DNA of 20,657 bases, from positions 1-20,657 of the forward strand of contig JAMOPD010000046.1 in NCBI GenBank assembly GCA_027064745.1, written 5' to 3'. Source of the stretch: Thermococcaceae archaeon. Lineage in GTDB: Archaea; Methanobacteriota_B; Thermococci; Thermococcales; Thermococcaceae. This document shows positions 9,676-16,736 of this stretch, piece by piece (positions within the stretch are counted from its first letter, which is position 1; each line of letters begins with the position of its first letter). Made by a program: the position numbers and the translations under genes. The notes beneath the pieces were generated by a model. The model saw only the letters and a list, made by a program, of their open reading frames with translations. It did not search any database and was not told where the DNA came from.

Positions 9676-11037
9676 CTAATATTGGCAAGTTGACGTCAAA
9701 AGCTTCAGCTTAGCATAGTCCTCCTTAAGGCATTTCTCCGCAAGCTCAATGTATTCCTTGACTTTTTCGGGATTTGGAGAGCCTATAACAGGTTTTTTGA
9801 TTCCCTCTTCCAAGCTGATTTTGATTCCATATTTCTTCTCAACTTTAGCGTAGAATTCTTCGGCACTCTCTGATTCCTTAACAAGCTTGGCTATTTCACC
9901 GTAAACTTCCCTATACGGCCTTCCACTTGCCAAAGCAACTTTCTCAGCAATGTCTGTTGCTAGAATTGGGAAAATTTTCGCATCCCTCAGCAAGTTAGCT
10001 TCATTTACCTCAATTTTAGCAAAAAGGTCGGCAAAAATCTTCAGCGTCTCAAGTGTTCCCTTTAATATCTTGAGAGCATGCTTATTTGCCTCCTGCATGT
10101 CCAAATTGTAGCCAGTTGGAAGGCCTTTCAAAATCGTTAGCAGAGCGACGAAATGACCTATGCTCTCTGCCCCCCATGCCCTGGCTATCTCCATCGTTAC
10201 TGGATTTTTCTTTTGAGGCATCATGCTACTCGTAGCTAGATGCTCCTTTGGTAACCTAAGATAGTTGAACTGGGACGTGGAAAAGATAACTATGTCCTCA
10301 GCTATCCTTGAAAGGAAAACCGAGAGATTAACGTCGATTGAGCAGGCAATTCCTAAAAAGTCCCTGTTGCTCACTGCGTTTATTGAATTAAACACTATCC
10401 CGCTAAACAGCTCCTTCCCAAGCTTTTTTCTATCCAATGGAACACTCGTCCCCCCAACGGCTCCAGCACCCAAAGGAGAGCTATCTACTATTTCGAGGGC
10501 AAAGAATAGTGCCTTCGTGTATGTTGCCAGAGTTTCTTCTATGTAGCACAAAGAGTGGGCAAATGTTGAGGGCTGTGCTGGCTGTAAATGGGTAAAAGCT
10601 GGCATTATTGTGGTGAGATGGTTTTTAGCCTTCTCCAGGAGAATGCCCCTAAAAGTCAAAACTTCTTTTATCTGCTCGATTAGAAGTTTCTTTGCCTTCA
10701 GCCTTAAAGCCGCTGAGACGTGGTCATTCCTACTCTTCCCTAAAGCCAAGTACCCCTCATCCTCACCAAGCTTTTGCTTTAGGTAAATCTCGATAGCCTC
10801 GTGAACGTCTTCAGCTTCAATTTTGAATAGCGGAGAAGGGTCTTCAAGGAGGTTTTCTAATTCCTTTAATATTTTCTCTCCCTTTTCCGCGGGAATAAGG
10901 TTTTGAGATGCTAGGGCTTTCACATGGGCGATCAAACTTTCAATAACCTCCTTAACGAGCTCCCTATCCTCTTCCATAGAAGAAATATAGGAAAGGATTT
11001 CAGAGTCTATATCACCCAGCAAGTTCTTCCTGTACAT
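9676..11037 (-). CDS. argH: Argininosuccinate lyase
   Basis: A 453-aa member of the fumarase/aspartase superfamily that splits argininosuccinate into arginine and fumarate, the last step of arginine synthesis. Visible are GKSRNDH (100-106), THLQPAQP (149-156) and the superfamily signature TSSMMPQKKNP (269-279), including the catalytic serine loop. The length is typical. The ATG is preceded by AAGGTGAT, which begins in the stop codon of argG, so argG and argH (9 bp apart) are co-transcribed. Confidence 0.96.
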   Translation of the reverse strand: MYRKNLLGDIDSEILSYISSMEEDRELVKEVIESLIAHVKALASQNLIPAEKGEKILKELENLLEDPSPLFKIEAEDVHEAIEIYLKQKLGEDEGYLALGKSRNDHVSAALRLKAKKLLIEQIKEVLTFRGILLEKAKNHLTTIMPAFTHLQPAQPSTFAHSLCYIEETLATYTKALFFALEIVDSSPLGAGAVGGTSVPLDRKKLGKELFSGIVFNSINAVSNRDFLGIACSIDVNLSVFLSRIAEDIVIFSTSQFNYLRLPKEHLATSSMMPQKKNPVTMEIARAWGAESIGHFVALLTILKGLPTGYNLDMQEANKHALKILKGTLETLKIFADLFAKIEVNEANLLRDAKIFPILATDIAEKVALASGRPYREVYGEIAKLVKESESAEEFYAKVEKKYGIKISLEEGIKKPVIGSPNPEKVKEYIELAEKCLKEDYAKLKLLTSTCQY

Positions 11038-11046
11038 AGCATCACC

Positions 11047-12282
11047 TTAGCTAGCAACCTTCTCTGCTTTTGCTTTTTCGATTCCAAACCCCCCTAGTGA
11101 TTTAGACTTGTTGGCAACGCTATAAGCCAAAACGCTCTGCAGTCCAAAGAGCTCAATAAAGCCAATTGCAAGCTTTTGGTCAAAGGTGCTGAACTTCTCG
11201 TAAGTTGCAAGCTTTGTATCGTAGAGTGCATTCTCGGAAGACCTTCCAACGACAATGGCATTTCCTTTGTAGAGCTTTACTTTGACAGTCCCGTTGACCT
11301 TTTCTTCAACTTTATCTATGAACGCATCCAACGCTTCCCTAAGTGGCTCGAACCAGAGACCATTGTAGACGAGCCACGACCATTTGGAATCAACGATTTC
11401 CTTAAACTCAAGAGCCCATTTTGTGAGGGTGAACTTTTCGAGGTCTTTGTGGGCTTTGATTATAGTTATTGCTGCTGGCGCTTCATAGACTTCCCTGCTC
11501 TTTATTCCAACGACCCTATCTTCAATGTGGTCTATCCTTCCAATCCCGTGCTTTCCAGCTATTAAGTTCAGCGTCTCTATGAGCTCAACTAAGTCCATTT
11601 CCTTTCCATTTAAGGCAACTGGGATTCCCTCCTCAAATTCAATCGTCACATACTCAGGCTTTTCGGAAGTTTTATCTGGTGAAAGCGTCCACTTAAAAAC
11701 TTCCTCTGGCGGCTCTTTAGAGGGATCCTCTAGAATTCCCCCTTCTATGCTCCTTCCCCAAAGATTCTCGTCAATGCTGTAGATCTTTTCCTTAACGGGA
11801 ATGCCGTTTTTCTTTGCGTATTCCATCTCCCAGTCCCTTGTTAGACCCCACTCCCTTACTGGAGCGATTATCCTAATTTCTGGATAGAGTGCTTTAATTG
11901 CCAAATCGAACCTCACTTGATCATTACCTTTTCCAGTGCAACCGTGAGCTATCACATCGGCGTTTTCTTTTTTAGCAATCTCTACTATCTTCTTTGCTAT
12001 CAAAGGCCTTGCTAAGGCAGTTGCTAAGGGATAAGCCCCCTCATAAAGGGCGTTAGCTTTAATCGCTTTAGCCAGGTATTCCTTCGCAAACTCCTCCTTT
12101 GCATCGATTGTATAGTGCTTTACTGCCCCCAACTTCAAAGCCTTCTCCTCAATTTTCTCAAAGTCGTCTTTTTGTCCTACATCTACCGTAACTGTTACCA
12201 CCTCCGCGTTCAGCTTCTCTTGCATTAGCTTAAGGATAACCGATGTATCCAAACCGCCTGAATATGACAAAACTGCCTTCAC
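11047..12282 (-). CDS. argG: Argininosuccinate synthase
   Basis: A 411-aa N-type ATP pyrophosphatase that joins citrulline and aspartate. The P-loop-like SYSGGLDTS is at 6-14, and [15 protein letters not shown] and [13 protein letters not shown] are family landmarks. It starts with GTG (12280-12282), with GGGTGA at 12288-12293 as ribosome site; an ATG is not available near the conserved N-terminus [10 protein letters not shown]. First gene of an argGH unit, with its own promoter. Citrulline production (ornithine carbamoyltransferase) is not encoded in this window. Confidence 0.96.
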   Translation of the reverse strand: MKAVLSYSGGLDTSVILKLMQEKLNAEVVTVTVDVGQKDDFEKIEEKALKLGAVKHYTIDAKEEFAKEYLAKAIKANALYEGAYPLATALARPLIAKKIVEIAKKENADVIAHGCTGKGNDQVRFDLAIKALYPEIRIIAPVREWGLTRDWEMEYAKKNGIPVKEKIYSIDENLWGRSIEGGILEDPSKEPPEEVFKWTLSPDKTSEKPEYVTIEFEEGIPVALNGKEMDLVELIETLNLIAGKHGIGRIDHIEDRVVGIKSREVYEAPAAITIIKAHKDLEKFTLTKWALEFKEIVDSKWSWLVYNGLWFEPLREALDAFIDKVEEKVNGTVKVKLYKGNAIVVGRSSENALYDTKLATYEKFSTFDQKLAIGFIELFGLQSVLAYSVANKSKSLGGFGIEKAKAEKVAS

Positions 12283-12312
12283 CTAAATCACCCGAGCTAA
12301 AATAAAAGGAAC

Positions 12313-12372
12313 ACTTTTTATATTTTTTGTAACTAATGTGTCAAAATTGAAAAATTTTGTTATAAATGCAAC
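12313..12372 (-). promoter_or_regulatory. argG promoter with paired operator-like sites
   Basis: On the minus strand a TATA box ATATAAAAAG (12314-12323) is preceded by TTACAAAAAA (12323-12332) and, 30 bp further upstream, by TTGTTGCATTTATAACAA (12357-12374 region), a dyad with TTGTT/AACAA type arms. The same elements with the same 30-bp offset occur ahead of lysW. The rest of the interval up to 12548 holds no convincing gene. Confidence 0.6.
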
Positions 12373-12548
12373 AATAATGAGAACTAGCACAGCCTTTGTA
12401 GCCTTTCAAGGATGGGAAGAGACGAGAGGGGAAACAACAATACGATTTAAAGGAAGGCTGATGAAGATTGAGCTTCTAATAAAAGTTTTAGGATTAAAAC
12501 TGGGGAGAAAGGCAAAAAGGCTTTCTGATCTTTCTTTTTTATTTTTCT

Positions 12549-13232
12549 TTAAGAGCTTTGCTTTCTCATCTTCAAAATCAGCTCTTCAAGGATTTGGTAG
12601 GCTTTCGGGGCGTCCCTTCTATCAAGGACAAATATTGTGTCTTTGTGGCAGGAAATTACTTGGATTATGTTTATTCCATTAAAGGAGAGGGCTAATGTAA
12701 TGAAGGCAACAATTCCAGGTGTTTCAATTATATCTTCGGGGCTTATTAAAACTATTGCTGTCTGCCCTTCAATGAGGTCGACTATATTCTCCCTCCCTAA
12801 AATCTTGATTATTTCGTCCTTTTCTTCACTTGAAACGACAATCGTAAATGTCTCAACACCTTGAGTGAGCTGGAAAAACCTTGCCTTCTCCATTACCTTT
12901 GAAAGCCTTTCGATTCTACTCAAAACAGCCCTTTTTTCGGCTGTTACAACGATCAAATCAGATTGAAGCTCAATAACAGTTTTCGCAATCACATTTTTGA
13001 TTTTCTCCTCAAAAGACGCTCTCTCCTTCTTCAGCTCCTCACCAATTCTTATCAAAGCCATCTTTACTGCTCCAGCTGAAGTTTTAATGCCCTTTCTTTC
13101 CAACTCCTCCAATAGGACTCTCGCCAGAGCACTATAGTTTATGATACCTAAAACCAAGCATTCTCTAATTGCTGGTCTGGACAGAACGAGTTCTTTAACC
13201 GCCTTCGCAATGCTCACCTTTTCTTTGGGCAT
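12549..13232 (-). CDS. ACT-domain protein, probable amino-acid-responsive regulator
   Basis: A 227-aa protein from the ATG at 13230-13232; a GTG three codons upstream lies within the GGTGA ribosome site (13238-13242) and is less likely. The N-terminal ~75 residues (AKAVKELVLSRPAIRECLVLGIINYSALARVLL) are helical and look like a small winged-helix or helix-bundle segment. A middle linker of charged helices follows, and the last ~80 residues (AIVLISPEDIIETPGIVAFITLALSFNGINIIQV) form a beta-alpha-beta ACT-like ligand-binding domain. Such proteins are conserved next to arginine/lysine genes in Thermococcales, but I do not know a proven function. A role in sensing an amino acid is inference from the ACT fold and the position upstream of argGH. 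A TATA-like AGTTATAATTG sits at about 13263-13273. Confidence 0.75.
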   Translation of the reverse strand: MPKEKVSIAKAVKELVLSRPAIRECLVLGIINYSALARVLLEELERKGIKTSAGAVKMALIRIGEELKKERASFEEKIKNVIAKTVIELQSDLIVVTAEKRAVLSRIERLSKVMEKARFFQLTQGVETFTIVVSSEEKDEIIKILGRENIVDLIEGQTAIVLISPEDIIETPGIVAFITLALSFNGINIIQVISCHKDTIFVLDRRDAPKAYQILEELILKMRKQSS

Positions 13233-13264
13233 TGATTTCACCAGAGGTTAGTACCCAGCTTCAA

Positions 13265-13341
13265 TTATAACTCTTTGGTTATGTCTGCAACTTTAGTGAG
13301 CCATTCAACAGCCTCGAAATCCTTCGACCTTAACTTTTTAA
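13265..13341 (-). pseudogene. Detached C-terminal tail of the HAD hydrolase
   Basis: On the minus strand, codons KKLRSKDFEAVEWLTKVADITKEL followed by TAA read directly after a one-base shift at the HAD stop codon. The amphipathic, charged-helix composition and its close join to the end of the HAD frame argue that it is the lost tail of that gene and not a separate one. Confidence 0.5.
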
Positions 13342-14003
13342 ACGGTCTCCAGAGCCTCTTGATAGTGCGTGCATCCTTTTCCGATTTTCATGTCGTTTTC
13401 AAGCACCTTTTGGACTATCTTTATGGCATCGTCGAGGTCTTTGGCGTTAAAATCGGCGTATTCGATGGCTTTCCTATTGTTTCCAACGGCAATGCTTACA
13501 TCGGCCTTTTCGAACATTGGGATATCGTTGCCTCCGTCTCCAATGGCTAAAACGAAACTCCTCTCTGTCAAGAACCTATCTATAACCTCACCTTTGTTTC
13601 TAACGGATATGTAAGCCCCATACACCTTTCCGTTCTTGAAAATTAGCTTGTTCGAAACCAGTATATCTGCATTAGTGTAAGTTAGGGGTTTCTTGAGGAC
13701 TTCCCTAAAGCATCCGCTAACCAAAACGACGAAAAAACCCTCGTTCTTTAATATCTTTACCAGCTCTCTTGCCTGAGTGGGAAGCACGAGCTTTTGGGAT
13801 GTCCTTAAAATCGTTTCCTTATCGACTCCTTTTATGAGCTCTACCCTTTTATTAAAGCTCTCAAACCAGTCGACCTCCCCAGCAAGACCCCTATAGAGAA
13901 GGCTCCTTATCTCCTCTCCCACTTCAACGTAGTTCGCTATCTCCTCCCAGAACTCGAACTTTGTCAAGGTTCCTTCGACGTCTATGAATGCCATCCTCAG
14001 CAT
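13338..14003 (-). CDS. HAD-family hydrolase, phosphoserine-phosphatase-like, C-terminus probably frameshifted
   Basis: A 221-aa HAD-superfamily protein. Motif I is DVEGT at 8-12, motif II the serine of LVSGC (S96), motif III K137, and motif IV GDGGND at 155-160; the cap between residues 14 and 80 is helical as in SerB-type phosphatases. The usual DxDxT has Glu in place of the second Asp (E10), which normally acts as acid/base. The substrate is unknown. After the TAA at 13338-13340 the shifted frame continues without interruption as LRSKDFEAVEWLTKVADITKEL to a stop at 13265-13267; removing one T from GTTTAAAAAG would join the frames, so the ancestral protein was probably about 24 residues longer. 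The catalytic core is intact. Confidence 0.8.
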   Translation of the reverse strand: MLRMAFIDVEGTLTKFEFWEEIANYVEVGEEIRSLLYRGLAGEVDWFESFNKRVELIKGVDKETILRTSQKLVLPTQARELVKILKNEGFFVVLVSGCFREVLKKPLTYTNADILVSNKLIFKNGKVYGAYISVRNKGEVIDRFLTERSFVLAIGDGGNDIPMFEKADVSIAVGNNRKAIEYADFNAKDLDDAIKIVQKVLENDMKIGKGCTHYQEALETV

Positions 14004-14333
14004 GGTGATCTCCCATCTTTGGTGTTCTCTCGGAAATAAAAAATTTTTTCAGGTCACCATCGGCGGTTTTTCGGACTTTGCAGTCCCCCTAACGTTCTAA
14101 CTGCCTCTCCTTCCGAGAGTTTTTAAACCCTTTTCTGCCAGTGTGTGGGTAAACTTCGTCAATTTCGATAACGACTTTGGATTTTCTGGCTGTTTTCTGC
14201 ACTTTGTGGACAAAAAATTTAGGACTTGGTAATTTCTGTCGAGTTCTTCAGCCATGACATGAGTTTGGTGCTGTTGATTGGGAGTTTGTGGGATTACCCT
14301 CGTCATATACTTATAATTTGCGGAGGGAGCAAC
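14004..14333. other. Intergenic region without a convincing gene
   Basis: About 330 bp between the divergent HAD gene and the broken YkvI gene. It holds an AT-rich stretch that can serve as the HAD promoter on the minus strand (about 14036-14050), a 5-bp hairpin GGACT-TTGC-AGTCC (14073-14086) and a TATA-like TTTTTAAAC near 14120. The reading frames across it are short and have no recognisable features. Confidence 0.5.
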
Positions 14334-14978
14334 ATGGGCAATCAACACAAATATGGAATATTCTACAGATGGCTTCTCCCCGCGATAATATTCCAATCCG
14401 TTTACAACGGGTAGGGAAGTCATGGAGTATGCAGGAAAATACGGAGTCAACGGCATCTATTCAATAATTATGGTTACACTGGGCTTCTGGATAGCTACAA
14501 CATTATCATTCGAGCTTGCAAGGGTATTCAAGGCGTTTGACTATAAAACTTGGATAAAGCAACTGCTATGGAAGTTCTGGCCTGCATTTGATATTACATA
14601 TATCCCCTTAGCGGTCATAATAATTGCTGTTGTTGGCTCAGCAGCGGCTAACATTTTGGAAGATATGTTCAATATTCCATATATGATTGGTGCAATAACA
14701 ATAATACTCGCTGTCGGTATCTTGCATTTCTATGGTAGGAGAGCCATTGAATCGTTTGAAACAATAGGGACAGTAATGTTGTACATAATCCTCGCGCCTG
14801 GAATGCCAATACAAGCTATGATTTCGGGAATACAGTATTTTGCATATAATCTCGGGGTAATTCCAGCAGTCTTATTCGTGCTAGATAGGTTAGTTAGAAG
14901 AGAGAAAAGACTCAATCATAGCTGGAACCTTTGCTTTGGCCCTTGTTATGCTGGCATTCATACTAACATGGCTCTGTA
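14334..14978 (+). pseudogene. YkvI-like membrane protein gene, disrupted
   Basis: Remnant of a multi-spanning inner-membrane protein of the YkvI/NSS-like group, starting at ATG 14334 behind GGAGGG (14322-14327). The first frame, MGNQHKYGIFYRWLLPAIIFQS, stops at TAG 14412; the protein resumes in another frame as GREVMEYAGKYGVNGIYS and runs through about five hydrophobic segments. A second frame change near 14910-14918 moves the reading to [19 protein letters not shown], and the sequence then breaks off at about 14978. Relatives have a glycine-rich GGGYATGREV at the first break, so a few codons seem deleted there. Three lesions make a functional product unlikely. The transported solute is unknown. 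Confidence 0.75.
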
Positions 14979-15467
14979 ATACTAACCGAAATAACTCCCG
15001 GGGATTTTGAGAAGAAAGTTACGTTTGGATTTTCTGGCTCCGACAGTGTTGATTCCTCAATTAAAGCCGCAAGCACAAAGAAAAAACACATTATTGCATT
15101 CCTTCACTCTTATCATGGAATGACTTATGGAGCATTATCAGCAACAGGAATAGTTGATCCCAACGTAAAAGAAGTAATTCACCCAATAAAAGATGTTCAC
15201 TTTGTCGAATATCCCGACCCTTACAGAAACTCTTGGGGAATTGATGGTTATGAGAACCCAACAGAGCTCTCAAACCGCGCACTGGATCAAATAGAAAAGA
15301 AAGTCAAAGAGCTCAACGAAGATGTTGCTGGAATTATAATAGAGCCGATTCAAGGAGATGCAGGTGTAGTTGTGCCCCCAGAAGAGTTCATGAAGGGGCT
15401 CAGAGAATTAACGGAAGAGTACGGGATAGTGTTTGTTGATGAGGAAGTCCAAGCAGGAATGGGCAGG
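14979..15467 (+). pseudogene. Class III aminotransferase (4-aminobutyrate-type), internal fragment
   Basis: The frame reads [21 protein letters not shown], then [40 protein letters not shown] and [14 protein letters not shown]. These are the central landmarks of pyridoxal-phosphate class III aminotransferases: SGSD for the phosphate, SYHG, and the VDEEVQ metal/PLP aspartate region. Both the N-terminal ~100 residues and everything after GMGR, including the PLP lysine, are missing, so it cannot be active. It abuts the broken YkvI gene on the left in a different frame and is fused in frame to an L24e tail on the right. An ATG at 15120 could start a 138-codon frame but this is probably not a real gene. 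Confidence 0.85.
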
Positions 15468-15536
15468 AACCCGAGGAAGCTCAAGTGGACCAAGGCCTTC
15501 CAGGAGGCCAGGCTCCAGAGGGCCAAGAGCAAGTGA
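15459..15536 (+). pseudogene. C-terminal fragment of ribosomal protein L24e
   Basis: From ATGGGCAGG the frame reads [18 protein letters not shown] and ends QRAKSK with TGA at 15534-15536. This is the end of archaeal L24e, where [12 protein letters not shown] follows the last zinc-finger cysteine. The zinc-finger part (the first ~40 residues) is absent. GC content rises sharply compared with the aminotransferase segment before it, supporting a different origin. A T-rich run (15537-15558) follows and could be the terminator of the ribosomal gene it came from. Confidence 0.8.
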
Positions 15537-15558
15537 TTTCTTTTTTCTTCGATTTTTT
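15537..15558 (+). terminator. T-rich archaeal terminator-like tract
   Basis: TTTC followed by runs of T broken by CTTCGA directly after the L24e stop codon. Such T tracts end transcription in Thermococcales; no stem is needed. Confidence 0.5.
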
Positions 15559-15565
15559 AAACTAA

Positions 15566-15700
15566 CACTGGCCAATTCTCCCCGGCATGATCCCTTTTGC
15601 ACCAATGTTATTCAAAAGTGGACGTATTCGGGTGGTGCCCTTGGATGGTGAGGAGCTCACTGCCATAATGACCCTGACGTGGAATCTGAAAGTTGAGTAG
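15566..15700 (+). pseudogene. Unidentified short coding remnant
   Basis: An open stretch of 44 codons ending at TAG 15698-15700, with an internal ATG at 15587. The product contains PILPGMIPFAPMLFKSGRIR, then VVPLDGEELTAIMTLTWNLKVE. The amino-acid composition looks like the C-terminal end of a folded protein and not random sequence. I do not recognise the family. It lies between the L24e tail and the 47-bp repeat and is probably another displaced fragment. Confidence 0.35.
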
Positions 15701-15723
15701 CTCCTGCCCTCTCCGCTCTTAGT

Positions 15724-15770
15724 TTCCATCAATTTTTCTAACGAGTCTTTATTCACAGTTTTTGTAACAA
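15724..15770. repeat. 47-bp direct repeat, left copy
   Basis: Begins TTCCATCAATTTTTCTAACG and ends TTTTTGTAACAA. It is identical in all 47 bases to 20611-20657 at the right window edge. The preceding base differs (T versus C), so the left boundary is defined; the right boundary cannot be tested because the window ends. The last part belongs to a 7-1-7 inverted repeat TTTTTGT-A-ACAAAAA (15759-15773). Confidence 0.9.
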
Positions 15771-15791
15771 AAATATTTGCGTGTATGCGCG

Positions 15792-15809
15792 GTTGTAATT
15801 AATTACAAC
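15792..15809. repeat. 18-bp perfect palindrome upstream of the secreted-protein operon
   Basis: GTTGTAATTAATTACAAC is fully self-complementary. It is nested in weaker outer arms (GTGTA at 15781-15785 with TACAC at 15822-15826; TGCG/CGCA type bases between). It lies about 35-50 bp ahead of the TATA box at 15842-15849, a typical place for a dimeric activator or repressor. Confidence 0.7.
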
Positions 15810-15835
15810 TGCCGCAAAAATTACACATCGCAATA

Positions 15836-15850
15836 GAAAAGCTTATAAGG
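15836..15850 (+). promoter_or_regulatory. Promoter of the secreted-protein genes
   Basis: GAAAA followed by GCTTATAAGG matches an archaeal BRE/TATA element. Its centre at about 15845 predicts transcription starting near 15870, only a few bases ahead of the GTG at 15873, so the message would be nearly leaderless. Confidence 0.6.
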
Positions 15851-15872
15851 TTTAGTTTCAAAGCCACTAAGG

Positions 15873-16736
15873 GTGGTAGGGGCGACGACTCCGGCAGTGG
15901 GGGCACTTCAAGAGGTAGACACCCCAGTGTACTTCAACCACAAGAGCTGGAGTGGGGTTGACAACTACGCAGTGTACAAGTACCTGAAGCCGCTCGCGGG
16001 TTCAGAGGCAGTTGGTTCAATATACAAGAGGATTCCATGGGATCGCTTGGACGTTGCAAGTGTTGGTATCATGGTGCATGGGGATCTCTACCCCCTGAAG
16101 CTGGACACGGGCGAATACTTTCTTGTGGTTACAGACTTTGCAGGTACTGATTACAACAGAGGAGCTCACATCGAGATAAATGAGCCAGGAACCTCCGGAT
16201 TCGAGGAGTATGGAGCTTCATTTACCAAACACATATACCGGGCTATGTTGGCTGATACGCAGGAGGTAGAGATTACATTCATCGTCCAAGCAAGCAGTGC
16301 GGAGGCAGCAAGGGAGAAGGTAGAGGAAACTCTCAGTGCTGGGGCCGAGGTTAGCGCTCCCATTAGAGTAGTTAAACTTAAAGCTGGAGTTGACTACACG
16401 ATTGACCGCGTAGAGGAGCTTATGTCCTCCACTTCAACCGTAAAGACCTATGGAGTCGTCGTGAGATTCCACAATTATGTTTACAGGGTAAGTGTTGAGT
16501 ATGAGGGATCCTTGATTCGCACACTGCATCTTGATTGCCAGAGAGAGTTCTGCCCGCTTTCTATAAACCCAAGGATAATGTCCCAGGAGGAGACAACTCC
16601 AACGAGCCTCTACGACCGCACTTATACAAGAGAATTCGACCTCAGCAGCGGCCCGATGTTTTTCGTTGGGTATAAGGGAACAAATGGTGTTAAAACTGAG
16701 GAACTCCCCATCGTGTTTGAACAGGAGGCGAGGTAA
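15873..16736 (+). CDS. Uncharacterised protein, probably exported, signal peptide apparently truncated
   Basis: A 287-codon frame starting at GTG 15873. I do not recognise the family. The first residues, VVGATTPAVGALQ, look like the end of a signal peptide with an A-x-A cleavage site, but the charged start and hydrophobic core expected upstream are missing: the frame is open only back to a stop at 15846 and has no ATG. The body is soluble and beta-rich, with conserved-looking DNYAVYKYLKPLAG, GDLYPLKLDTGEYFLVVTDF and a CQREFC cysteine pair near residue 220. There is no C-terminal anchor. It overlaps the next gene by one base (TAATG), so the two are coupled and probably act together at the cell surface. 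Whether this copy is still exported is doubtful. Confidence 0.6.
   Translation: MVGATTPAVGALQEVDTPVYFNHKSWSGVDNYAVYKYLKPLAGSEAVGSIYKRIPWDRLDVASVGIMVHGDLYPLKLDTGEYFLVVTDFAGTDYNRGAHIEINEPGTSGFEEYGASFTKHIYRAMLADTQEVEITFIVQASSAEAAREKVEETLSAGAEVSAPIRVVKLKAGVDYTIDRVEELMSSTSTVKTYGVVVRFHNYVYRVSVEYEGSLIRTLHLDCQREFCPLSINPRIMSQEETTPTSLYDRTYTREFDLSSGPMFFVGYKGTNGVKTEELPIVFEQEAR

Noticed and set aside
9667..9689. CTTGC/GCAAG inverted repeat at the argH stop as a carA attenuator
   Set aside because: Short arms, partly inside the argH coding sequence, and no conserved partner elsewhere in the window.
12338..12682. 114-codon plus-strand frame between argG and the ACT-domain gene
   Set aside because: Half of it is antisense to the ACT-domain gene and the rest covers the argG operator region; no ribosome site.
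14097..14456. 119-codon minus-strand frame upstream of and over the YkvI remnant
   Set aside because: Overlaps antisense a clearly protein-coding remnant, has no ribosome site and no recognisable motif.
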